A program made the translations under genes and the position numbers. From Phenylobacterium deserti (GTDB lineage Bacteria > Pseudomonadota > Alphaproteobacteria > Caulobacterales > Caulobacteraceae): 64,000 nucleotides of DNA. The stretch's first letter is position 1. The number at the start of each line of letters is the position of its first letter. Under the pieces are notes generated by a model, which searched no databases, was not told the origin of the DNA, and saw only the letters and a list, made by a program, of their open reading frames with translations. Below are positions 9,346 through 16,845 of this stretch, piece after piece. The DNA lies in assembly GCF_003254705.1 (NCBI RefSeq), contig NZ_QFYR01000003.1, positions 186,001 through 250,000 of the forward strand, written 5' to 3'.

Positions 9346-9657
9346 ATGTTCAAGACCCGTAGCACCCTCTTCGCAGCCCTGTTCGCGGTCCTTCCGCAGG
9401 TGGTCCACGCTCAGGCCCAAGTGGCCGCCAACCCGCAGGGCTCAGGCCCCATCGTCGCGGCGCTGAGCTGGCTGCAAGGCACCATGATGGGCAACGTCGC
9501 CACCGCCGTCGCGGTGATGGCTGTGGCGGCGGTGGGATTCATGATGCTCACCGGCCGGATGAACTGGCGCTTCGGCGCGACGGTGATCTTCGGCTGTTTC
9601 ATCCTGTTCGGCGCCGGAGCCATCGTGTCCGGCATCCAATCCGTCGCCGTGAGCTGA
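9346..9657 (+). CDS. virB2: VirB2-like pilin (TrbC/VirB2 family)
   Basis: 103 residues: a signal peptide ending VVHAQA and two hydrophobic helices (about residues 47-67 and 74-96) separated by a short basic turn (TGRMNWR). This is the classic VirB2/TrbC pilin shape, which is inserted in the inner membrane and then polymerised into the pilus. It sits between the virB1-like and virB3 genes, with 3- and 7-bp gaps, consistent with one transcript. Confidence 0.85.
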   Translation: MFKTRSTLFAALFAVLPQVVHAQAQVAANPQGSGPIVAALSWLQGTMMGNVATAVAVMAVAAVGFMMLTGRMNWRFGATVIFGCFILFGAGAIVSGIQSVAVS

Positions 9658-9664
9658 GGCGGCC

Positions 9665-9946
9665 ATGGATCTCGCCCGCTTTCCGGTCCACCGGGCGCTG
9701 ACCCGGCCGCAGATGTTCGCAGGCGTGACCTACAGCTTCTTCATCATCAACGCTGCGGTGACCACCGAAGCCTTCCTCATCACGAAGAGCTTCCTGGCGC
9801 TGCCGCTCGCGCTGCTCATCCACGCCGTTGGATACCTGGCGTGCCTTCGCGAGCCGCGCATTTTCGACCTCTGGCTCGCCAAGGTCAGCCGCTGCCCCCG
9901 CGTGCGCAACTGGAAGCGCTGGGGCTGCAACAGCTACGCCGCTTGA
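9665..9946 (+). CDS. virB3: VirB3-like inner-membrane T4SS protein
   Basis: 93 residues beginning MDLARFPVHRALTRPQ, with the Pro- and Arg-containing N terminus and the hairpin of two membrane helices usual for VirB3. It ends in an Arg/Trp-rich tail (KVSRCPRVRNWKRWG). VirB3 anchors VirB4 at the inner membrane, and its gene precedes virB4 by 13 bp here. The length matches the family. Confidence 0.85.
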   Translation: MDLARFPVHRALTRPQMFAGVTYSFFIINAAVTTEAFLITKSFLALPLALLIHAVGYLACLREPRIFDLWLAKVSRCPRVRNWKRWGCNSYAA

Positions 9947-9959
9947 AAGGCTGGTGATC

Positions 9960-12377
9960 ATGGGTCGTCTCACGATGAGCGGCTGGGCCAAAACTGAGGC
10001 GCTGGCCGGCGACCGCCTGCCGTATCGCGAGTTGATCGACGAGAACGTCGTCCTGCTCCGCGATGGGTCGGTGATGGTCACCCTGCTGGTGCCGGGCGTC
10101 AGCTTCGAGACCGCCGACACGGTCGAGCTCAATGCCCACACGGCCACACGCGAGGTGCTCCTGCGAAGCTCGCTCGACGCTCGCTTCATCCTCTACCACC
10201 ACGTGATCCGGCGGCGCGTGCAGGTGGAACTGGACGGCGCCTTCACCGATCCGGTCGCCGCCCATCTGGACGCCCGGTGGCGCGAAAAGCTCTCGAGCGG
10301 CGCGCTGTTCGTGAACGACCAGTTCGTGACGCTGGTCCGGCGGCCGGCCCGCGGCAAGACCGGCTGGGTGGAGCGCATCGGGCGCAAGCTGCGGAAAAAC
10401 GCTGGTGACGAAGGCGCGCCTAGCCTGCAAGACCTGCGCGAGCTCCGGGCGGCGGCGAGCGCCATGGTGGCCACGCTCGGTAGCTACGGCGCCCGCCTTC
10501 TCGGCGACTACAAAGGCGCGTCCGGCGCCTGCTCGGAAGTGCTGGAGTTCCTTTCGGCGCTGTACAACGGGGAGATGCGACCGGTCCGAAAGCCGGGGCC
10601 GCACACCGACGTCGGGCGCATGTTGCCCTACAAGCGAGTGAACTTCGGCCTGGACGCCCTTGAGCTAAAGGGTGCGGGAGGCGCCAGCTTCGCGTCCTTG
10701 CTTTCGCTCAAGGATTACCCCGACACCACGGCGCCCGGGATCACCGACAACCTGCTGCGCATCCCGTGCGAGATGGTGCTGACCGAGAGCTATGCACCCT
10801 GTGATCGGCAGATCGCCCGCGAGCGTATCGACCTGTCCATCCGCCGCCTTCGCTCGGCTGATGAGGAAGCGATGGCCGAACGAGCCGAACTGCATGCCGC
10901 GCGCGATGCGCTCGGCGTGGGCTCGGTCGGCTTCGGCGACCACCACCTGTCGGTGCTGGTCCGCACTGATAGCCTCGAGGTCCTCGACGAAGTCACGGCT
11001 GCCTGCGCCTCCGCTCTCGGGGACGCAGGCGCGGTGGCGGTTCGAGAAGAAGTGAACCTCGAGCCCGCCTTTTGGGGCCAGATTCCCGGCAACGAAGCCT
11101 TTCTGGTGCGGCGCGCGCTGATCTCGTCGGCCAACATGGCCTGTTTCGGCTCGTTGCATGGCTTCTCCATGGGCCAGGCCGACGGCGCTCACTGGGGTGA
11201 ACCGGTCGCCATTCTGGAGACCACCAGCGCAACGCCCTTCTTCTTCAACTTTCACAACGGCGACCTGGGCAACTTCACGGTCATCGGCCCGTCGGGCTCG
11301 GGCAAGACCGTGGTCATGAACTTCCTGGCCGCCCAGGCGCAGCGGTTCGCCCCGCGCACGGTGCTGTTCGACAAGGATCGCGGCGCTGAGGTGTTCGTCC
11401 GCGGCATCGGCGGCCGCTACAACCGCATCGCGGCGGGCGAGCCCACCGGTTTCAACCCGCTGGCGCTTCCGGATCGACCCGCTAATCGCGCCTTCCTCCG
11501 CGAGTGGCTGGGCGTGCTGCTGCAAGCCGGCGGCGCGGAGGAGCACGCCACGATCGCCGCCGCCGTGGATGCGGCCTATGCCAACGATCCGTCGCTGCGA
11601 CGACTGTCGCACTTCCGCGAGCTGCTCGCTGGCACGCGCCGTCCTCAGCCGGGCGACCTGGCCCATCGGCTGGACGCCTGGATCGGTGGCGGTGAACACG
11701 GCTGGTTGTTCGACAACGCCGAGGACGAGCTCGATCTGTCGGCCCGCACGCTCGGCTTCGACATGACGGCGTTGCTGGAGACTCCGCGCCTGCGCACTCC
11801 GGTGATGATGTACCTGTTCCACCGCATCGAAGAGCGGCTGGACGGCACGCCCACGATGATCCTGATCGACGAGGGGTGGAAGGCGCTGGACGACGAGGTG
11901 TTCGCCGCCCGCATCCGCGACTGGCTCAAGACCTTGCGCAAGCGCAACGCTCTGGTCGGCTTCGCGACCCAGTCGGCGCGCGACGCGCTGGACAGCCGGA
12001 TCTCCACCGCGCTGGTCGAGCAGACCGCCACGATGATCTTCACGCCCAACGCCAAAGCGCGGGCCGAGGACTATTGCGGCGGCTTCGGCCTGTCCGAACA
12101 CGAGCTGGAGGTGATCCGCACGCTGCCGGCTCAAAGCCGCTGCTTCCTGGTCCGGCAACCTGACGCCTCAGCCGTCGTGCGGCTGGATCTTGCCGGCATG
12201 CCAGACGTGCTGACCCTGCTCTCCGGCCGGGAGGCCACTGTTCGGAAACTCGACCGGCTTCGCGCCGCCTACGGCGACGAGCCAGCGGCCTGGTACTCCG
12301 CGCTGACCGGCGCCCCCTGGCCGGGCGAAGAGCTGGGCGAACCCAGCACCCCGGTGTGGAAGGAAGCGGCGGCGTGA
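9960..12377 (+). CDS. virB4: VirB4 ATPase of the type IV secretion system
   Basis: 805 residues, the usual VirB4 size, starting at ATG 9960 with GAAAGG upstream; more upstream starts in this frame would overlap virB3. The N-terminal CagE/TrbE/VirB domain is followed by a RecA-like domain with Walker A GPSGSGKT at residues 443-450 and Walker B MILIDEG around 632-638. Further family blocks are LRKRNALVGFATQS and IFTPNAKA. The protein powers pilus assembly and substrate transfer at the inner membrane. Its stop overlaps the GTG of the next gene (GTGA), so translation is probably coupled. Confidence 0.95.
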   Translation: MGRLTMSGWAKTEALAGDRLPYRELIDENVVLLRDGSVMVTLLVPGVSFETADTVELNAHTATREVLLRSSLDARFILYHHVIRRRVQVELDGAFTDPVAAHLDARWREKLSSGALFVNDQFVTLVRRPARGKTGWVERIGRKLRKNAGDEGAPSLQDLRELRAAASAMVATLGSYGARLLGDYKGASGACSEVLEFLSALYNGEMRPVRKPGPHTDVGRMLPYKRVNFGLDALELKGAGGASFASLLSLKDYPDTTAPGITDNLLRIPCEMVLTESYAPCDRQIARERIDLSIRRLRSADEEAMAERAELHAARDALGVGSVGFGDHHLSVLVRTDSLEVLDEVTAACASALGDAGAVAVREEVNLEPAFWGQIPGNEAFLVRRALISSANMACFGSLHGFSMGQADGAHWGEPVAILETTSATPFFFNFHNGDLGNFTVIGPSGSGKTVVMNFLAAQAQRFAPRTVLFDKDRGAEVFVRGIGGRYNRIAAGEPTGFNPLALPDRPANRAFLREWLGVLLQAGGAEEHATIAAAVDAAYANDPSLRRLSHFRELLAGTRRPQPGDLAHRLDAWIGGGEHGWLFDNAEDELDLSARTLGFDMTALLETPRLRTPVMMYLFHRIEERLDGTPTMILIDEGWKALDDEVFAARIRDWLKTLRKRNALVGFATQSARDALDSRISTALVEQTATMIFTPNAKARAEDYCGGFGLSEHELEVIRTLPAQSRCFLVRQPDASAVVRLDLAGMPDVLTLLSGREATVRKLDRLRAAYGDEPAAWYSALTGAPWPGEELGEPSTPVWKEAAA

Positions 12378-13540
12378 GCACCTGCGACGCGCTTGTTCGT
12401 GACGCTTCGACGGGCGTGGCGGCTTCGCTGCGTGCTGTCGACTGCGTGAGCAACGAGGCGACAGCCGGCGCCTTCACCCGGCTTTTCGGAGCGCACGGAG
12501 CGCTTCTGCCTGCGTTGACCGTACTGCTGACCCTCTATGTCGGCCTGTTCGCCGTGCTGCTGCTCACCGGCCGAGCGCGCCTCAGCATCGGTTCTCTGAC
12601 GCCGCGCATGGTGATGCTCGGCCTGGTGCTGACCTTTGTGACGAGCTCGGTCGCTTACCAGGGCGTGGTCTGGAACCTTGCGGTGGGTGCTCCCGACCAG
12701 ATTGCGGGCACGCTGCTGGGCGCCAAGGGGTCGGCGACGCAGCTGTTCGCGGATCGTATCGACATCCTGTTCAACGCCATCGCCGACACGGCCTCCACCG
12801 CGGTCCAGCCGGGCGCACCCAGGGCAGGGAGCGGCTTCAACGCCGAAAGTCTCATGTGGCTCGGCGCGCTGCTGCTGATGCTGGGGACGGTCGGCGTGCT
12901 GGTGACGGCCCGCATCGCGCTCGCAGTGCTGCTAGCCGTTGGGCCGGTCTTCATCGTCATGGTTCTGTTCAACGGATCTCGCGGTCTGTTCGCCGGGTGG
13001 GTGAGGGCGGTGACCCTGACTGCGCTGACGCCGCTGTTCGCGGTGTTGTGCGGAGCCCTCATGACCGAACTCGCGGCGCCGGTCGTCCTCGCCCTGCGGG
13101 GAGAGGAGGGGATCGACGGCCGAGCCGCCATGGCGCTGTTCGTGATCGCGGCGGTGCACTGCGCCCTGATGAGCCTCGCCCTTCGGGTTGCTGCCACCAT
13201 GGTGTCCGGCTGGCAGGTCTTCGGCCTGGCTGGCGATCGCGAAAGGAGCGGAGCTTCGACAGCCGCGCTCGCTCCCATGAACTCCAGCGCGCCGGCGTTC
13301 AGCACAAGCGCGTCTGCCTCGCCACGCGTACGCTCGATGGTGTCCAGCCTCTCGCCAGGTGCAACGGCGGCCTCAAGCAGCGCGAGCCCGGCGTCGGCGT
13401 CCGCCCACATGCCTCGCAACATCCTGCTTCCCCCGACGGCTCCAAGTGGCGGCTCCCGCGCCTCGGAACGCCCTCGGACCCGCGGCATCGGCAGCCGCTT
13501 CTCATCTCCCGCGAGCAGCGCGAGGAAACGACTGGTATGA
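12374..13540 (+). CDS. virB6: VirB6/TrbL-like polytopic channel protein
   Basis: 388 residues from GTG 12374, which shares four bases with the virB4 stop. It has a cysteine-bearing N terminus (STCDALV, VDCVSNE) and then about six membrane segments between residues 40 and 285 (for example LLPALTVLLTLYVGLFAVLL and LMWLGALLLMLGTVGVLVTA), the VirB6/TrbL pattern. The last 95-100 residues are Ser/Ala/Pro-rich and look disordered. The other two forward frames across that tail show no recognisable virB8 remnant. Its stop is inside the ATGA start of virB9. Normally virB8 stands between these two genes; here there is no room for it. The identification rests on topology and order. Confidence 0.85.
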   Translation: MSTCDALVRDASTGVAASLRAVDCVSNEATAGAFTRLFGAHGALLPALTVLLTLYVGLFAVLLLTGRARLSIGSLTPRMVMLGLVLTFVTSSVAYQGVVWNLAVGAPDQIAGTLLGAKGSATQLFADRIDILFNAIADTASTAVQPGAPRAGSGFNAESLMWLGALLLMLGTVGVLVTARIALAVLLAVGPVFIVMVLFNGSRGLFAGWVRAVTLTALTPLFAVLCGALMTELAAPVVLALRGEEGIDGRAAMALFVIAAVHCALMSLALRVAATMVSGWQVFGLAGDRERSGASTAALAPMNSSAPAFSTSASASPRVRSMVSSLSPGATAASSSASPASASAHMPRNILLPPTAPSGGSRASERPRTRGIGSRFSSPASSARKRLV

Positions 13541-14367
13541 CCCTGCGAAACATCCTCCTGGCGAGCGGCTTGTGCAGCCTGGCCGCTGCAACCGCGCACG
13601 CCGCCGACGGGCGCATCAAGACCCGTCTCTACAACCCGGACGAGATCGTCGTCGTGGAAGGTCGCGCCGGAGTCCAGGCGACCATCGCCTTTGGCGAACA
13701 GGAGCAGATCGAGAACGTCGCGATCGGCGACTCCACCAGCTGGCAGGTCACGCCCAACAAACGCGCCGACCTCCTGTTCGTGAAGCCGCTCGGCGCCAAG
13801 AGCCGGACCAACATGACCGTGGTTACGGACAAACACACCTATCTGTTCGACCTCGTGGCGGGCTCAGCGGCCACCCCGCTGTACGTCTTGCGCTTCAGCT
13901 ATCCGGTCGAGGCGAAGCCGGTGCGTCAGCTAGCAGGCGCCATGTCGACGGAGGAGGCGGCCGCGGCCGCCACGCCGCCCCGTGATCTGGCGGTCGCCGA
14001 CCCGGCCGACCTGAACTTCGCCTGGCGCACAAAGGGCGAGCGCCGGATCCTGCCGTCCAGGATCTACGACGATGGCGACGCCACCTATCTCAGCTGGCCA
14101 GCTCGCACTGCCATCCCGGCGATCCTCACTCGCAACGAGAAGGGCGAGGAAGGGGCGGTGAACTATGCGGTCCGCGGCGACGTGCTCGTGCTCGACAGCG
14201 TGCCCAAGACGATCGTGCTGCGAGCCGGCAGGGACATGGCCATCCTCGAGAACGACCGTCCCGCTACGCCGCCCGTCGCTCCGCCTGCGAGCTCGGCGGA
14301 AGCGCCGAAGTCCGCATCTACGGCGACCGCCCTGGCGTCGGTCACCCCCCAAGCGGGAGGACGCTGA
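13537..14367 (+). CDS. virB9: VirB9/CagX-family outer-membrane complex protein
   Basis: 276 residues with a signal peptide (LLASGLCSLAAATAHA) and the VirB9/CagX pattern: an N-terminal beta domain (RTRLY-like start RIKTRLYNPDE, then ADLLFVKP) and a C-terminal beta-sandwich with RIYDDGDATYLSW, VNYAVRGD and RAGRDMAI. A Pro/Ala-rich tail follows. With VirB10 (and normally VirB7) it forms the outer-membrane core ring. The ATG overlaps the virB6 stop (ATGA). No small VirB7 lipoprotein gene is seen beside it. Confidence 0.9.
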   Translation: MTLRNILLASGLCSLAAATAHAADGRIKTRLYNPDEIVVVEGRAGVQATIAFGEQEQIENVAIGDSTSWQVTPNKRADLLFVKPLGAKSRTNMTVVTDKHTYLFDLVAGSAATPLYVLRFSYPVEAKPVRQLAGAMSTEEAAAAATPPRDLAVADPADLNFAWRTKGERRILPSRIYDDGDATYLSWPARTAIPAILTRNEKGEEGAVNYAVRGDVLVLDSVPKTIVLRAGRDMAILENDRPATPPVAPPASSAEAPKSASTATALASVTPQAGGR

Positions 14368-14368
14368 C

Positions 14369-15475
14369 ATGCGTGAGAACCTGCGCCGCTACGAACGCCT
14401 CGCGCCTGACGCCGAGACCGACCCCCGCCAAACCCAAGGGGCGGAGGTCATCAGCTTGGCTACCCGCAGCGTCATGCCGGCAGTCACCCAGCGCAAGGGC
14501 GGCTCGGACGCCCTCGGTGTTGCGGCGGGAGTTGCCGTGGTCGGCATGCTGGGCGCTGTGACCTTGTTGGGTCTCAACCACTCCAGGCAAAACGGAGCGC
14601 CGCCTCAGCCGGCTGCCGCGCAGCCTGGTGTTCCGCAGCCGGAGCCGCTGCAGCAAGCGCCTGCCGTGCCGCCCCAGGCGATCACCATCCCCGCGCCCGC
14701 CGCACCCGCGCCTCAACCCGTGCTGGCGGCGCCGCCGAACACCCAACTTGCGACGGCCCCCGCCAGCAATCCATTGGCGACGCCCACTGTGATCTTCGAC
14801 GCCAGCGCCCTGCCGGCGCCGACTGCGGCAGCCGCAACCGCGGGCGCTACCCCATCCGCAGGCTCCAATGACGAGTTCGCCGCCCGCGTGGGAGGGGTAG
14901 GCGGCACGACCGCGGTGGCCACCGCCGGGATCAACCCGCAGACCACGGTCACCCAGGGTACGCTGATCCCCGCAGTGCTCGAAACCGCCATCGACACCGA
15001 CGTACCGGGCTACGTGCGCGCCGTGGTGTCCGCGGACGTTCGCAGCTTCGACGGCAGCCGCGTGCTGATCCCCCGTTCGTCGCGCCTGATTGGTCAGTAT
15101 AAGAGCGGGCTCCAGGCCGGCCAGAAGCGCGCCTACGTGATCTGGTCGCGTGTGATCCGCCCAGACGGCGTGTCGGTGAACATCGCCTCGCCGGCGACGT
15201 CATACGCTGGGGAGACTGGGCTCAGCGGCCGCGTCGACAATCACTTCTTCCAGCGTTTTGGCTCCGCCATGCTGCTTTCGGTCGTGGGCGGTCTCGCCAC
15301 CCTGGGCAACAGCGGCGGCACGGCGGTCGTGATCGGCAGTCAGGGCCAGTCCGCCGCCGCGGCCGCGGTGGGGCAGAGCGGGCAGATCGGCCCGACCGTG
15401 CGGGTCCGACAAGGTGAGCCCATCCGGGTCTTCACCGCCCGCGACCTCGACTTCTCCCGGGTCGCCGCCGAATGA
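14369..15475 (+). CDS. virB10: VirB10/TrbI-family core complex protein
   Basis: 368 residues starting at ATG 14369, 1 bp after the virB9 stop, with GCGGGAGG upstream. A short cytoplasmic N terminus is followed by one membrane helix (VAAGVAVVGMLGAVTLLGL), a long Pro/Ala/Gln-rich periplasmic spacer and the VirB10/TrbI beta-barrel domain (GTLIPAVLETAIDTDVPG, VLIPRSSRLIGQY, RFGSAMLLSVVGG). VirB10 spans both membranes and opens the outer-membrane pore. Its stop overlaps the virB11 start. Length and domains look complete. Confidence 0.93.
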   Translation: MRENLRRYERLAPDAETDPRQTQGAEVISLATRSVMPAVTQRKGGSDALGVAAGVAVVGMLGAVTLLGLNHSRQNGAPPQPAAAQPGVPQPEPLQQAPAVPPQAITIPAPAAPAPQPVLAAPPNTQLATAPASNPLATPTVIFDASALPAPTAAAATAGATPSAGSNDEFAARVGGVGGTTAVATAGINPQTTVTQGTLIPAVLETAIDTDVPGYVRAVVSADVRSFDGSRVLIPRSSRLIGQYKSGLQAGQKRAYVIWSRVIRPDGVSVNIASPATSYAGETGLSGRVDNHFFQRFGSAMLLSVVGGLATLGNSGGTAVVIGSQGQSAAAAAVGQSGQIGPTVRVRQGEPIRVFTARDLDFSRVAAE

Positions 15476-16485
15476 GCGAAGCCTCTACACTCGTGCCTTT
15501 TGCAGCCGGAGCTCAGCTTGAGCCGCGCCGCAGCGTCTATCTGGACGCCTATCTTGCGCCGTTTCGGCCTTGGCTGGACCGGGAATCGGTCACCGAGATC
15601 CTGGTCAATCGGCCCGGCGAGCTGTGGATCGAAGATGCCGGCAGGCCGAGCATGGAGCGCATCGAACTCCCGGCTGTGGACGATGTTCTGCTGCAGCGAC
15701 TGGCCGAACAGGTCGCCCGTGCGAGCCACCAGGGCGTCAATCGCGAACATCCGCTGCTCGCGGCCACCCTGCCCGGCGGGGAGCGCATCCAACTGTGCGG
15801 ACCTCCGGCCACACGCGCCCATTGGGCGCTTGCGATCCGACGTCATCGGCTGCTCGACGTATCGCTTGACGCCTATGACACGCCGCCCCGGCGGGAGTTC
15901 GAGGAAGCGGCGCCGCCCGACCCAGCGGTCGAGCCCATCGCGTATCTGCGCACCGCCATCGCCCGTCGCCGCACCATCCTGATATGCGGCGGGACCTCCA
16001 CCGGCAAGACCACCTTCCTCAACGCGATGCTCCGAGAGGTTCCTGTCGACGAGCGGGTGGTGTTGGTGGAGGACACGCCCGAGCTCAAGTTGCCTGGGGC
16101 CAACGGCGTGGGGCTGGTCGCGGTGAAGGGCGAGCTCGGCGAAGCCCGAGTCTCGACCGACGACCTCGTACAGGCTGCACTCCGCCTCCGCCCTGATCGG
16201 ATCGTGCTGGGTGAACTGCGTGGCAGGGAAACGGTCAGCTTCTTGCGGGCCATCAACACGGGCCACCCGGGTTCCTTCTCCACCGTCCACGCCAACAGTC
16301 CGCGCGGCGCCCTTGAGCAGATCGCGTTGATGACCATGCAAGCCGGGATCGGGCTCAGCCGCGCTGAAACTATCGAGTACGCCGCCTCTGTCATCGACGT
16401 GGTGGTGCACCTCGAGCGGCGGCAGGGCGGTCGCGGAATCGGCTCCGTTGTCGCCGCCGCTGATCTCCTGGGCAGGAACAGCTAG
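15472..16485 (+). CDS. virB11: VirB11 traffic ATPase
   Basis: 337 residues, the normal VirB11 length. Its ATG overlaps the virB10 stop by four bases. The N-terminal domain (VTEILVNRPGELWIE) is followed by the hexameric ATPase domain with Walker A GGTSTGKT (residues 173-180), an Asp box (VLVEDTPEL), Walker B-like RIVLGELRG and the His box TGHPGSFSTVHAN. It is the cytoplasmic switch between pilus building and substrate export. It is the last gene of the virB operon; the next genes are on the other strand, and no virD4 coupling protein follows. Confidence 0.95.
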   Translation: MSEASTLVPFAAGAQLEPRRSVYLDAYLAPFRPWLDRESVTEILVNRPGELWIEDAGRPSMERIELPAVDDVLLQRLAEQVARASHQGVNREHPLLAATLPGGERIQLCGPPATRAHWALAIRRHRLLDVSLDAYDTPPRREFEEAAPPDPAVEPIAYLRTAIARRRTILICGGTSTGKTTFLNAMLREVPVDERVVLVEDTPELKLPGANGVGLVAVKGELGEARVSTDDLVQAALRLRPDRIVLGELRGRETVSFLRAINTGHPGSFSTVHANSPRGALEQIALMTMQAGIGLSRAETIEYAASVIDVVVHLERRQGGRGIGSVVAAADLLGRNS

Positions 16486-16535
16486 ATCGAAAGGCGCTCG
16501 ATCGCGCCTCGCGTGAGGGCTGTGCCGGAAGTCGC

Positions 16536-16844
16536 CTAGTGGCCGATCAGCGCAGGAAGGCCCTGCCAGATCACGGCGAGAAGCGAAAAGCCTGCGCCCA
16601 GGCCGGCGATTGAGGCTTGAAACGGCGCCAGATCGCCAGTGACACGCCGGCCGCGCCGCCATGCCTTCAAGAGCAGGGCTACATCCAATCCTGCGCAGAG
16701 GACCGTGAGCGCCGTCACGGTGTAAAGGCTGCCGGCAGCGTCTGCGCGACCGGCGACTTCCGCGATGCTGGCGATCCCGTAGACGCCCATGAAGTGGATC
16801 GCCCAGACAATCAGGCCGCCCAACATGAATGCCCAGGCCCGCAC
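16536..16844 (-). CDS. Small three- or four-helix membrane protein of the oxidase operon
   Basis: 102 residues from a GTG at 16844, one base after the oxidase stop and with GGAG upstream; a TTG further upstream at 16886 would overlap the oxidase gene. Hydrophobic segments are visible at the N terminus (MLGGLIVWAIHFMGVYG), in the middle (VTALTVLCAGLDVALLL) and at the C terminus (FSLLAVIWQGLPALIG). The His in the first helix and the operon position suggest an oxidase accessory or assembly protein, but I do not recognise a characterised family. Confidence 0.6.
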   Translation of the reverse strand: MRAWAFMLGGLIVWAIHFMGVYGIASIAEVAGRADAAGSLYTVTALTVLCAGLDVALLLKAWRRGRRVTGDLAPFQASIAGLGAGFSLLAVIWQGLPALIGH

Positions 16845-16845
16845 C

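Noticed and set aside
13240..13540. A virB8 remnant in another frame of the virB6 3' region
   Set aside because: Neither of the other two forward frames nor the reverse strand shows the VirB8 periplasmic-domain pattern; codon use favours the virB6 frame.
16492..16509. Hairpin AGGCGC/GCGCCT after virB11
   Set aside because: Six base pairs and no T-run in GC-rich DNA; too weak to call a terminator.
15340..16662. A 440-codon antisense frame over virB11
   Set aside because: The forward frame has Walker A, Walker B and His box; the antisense translation is unrecognisable.
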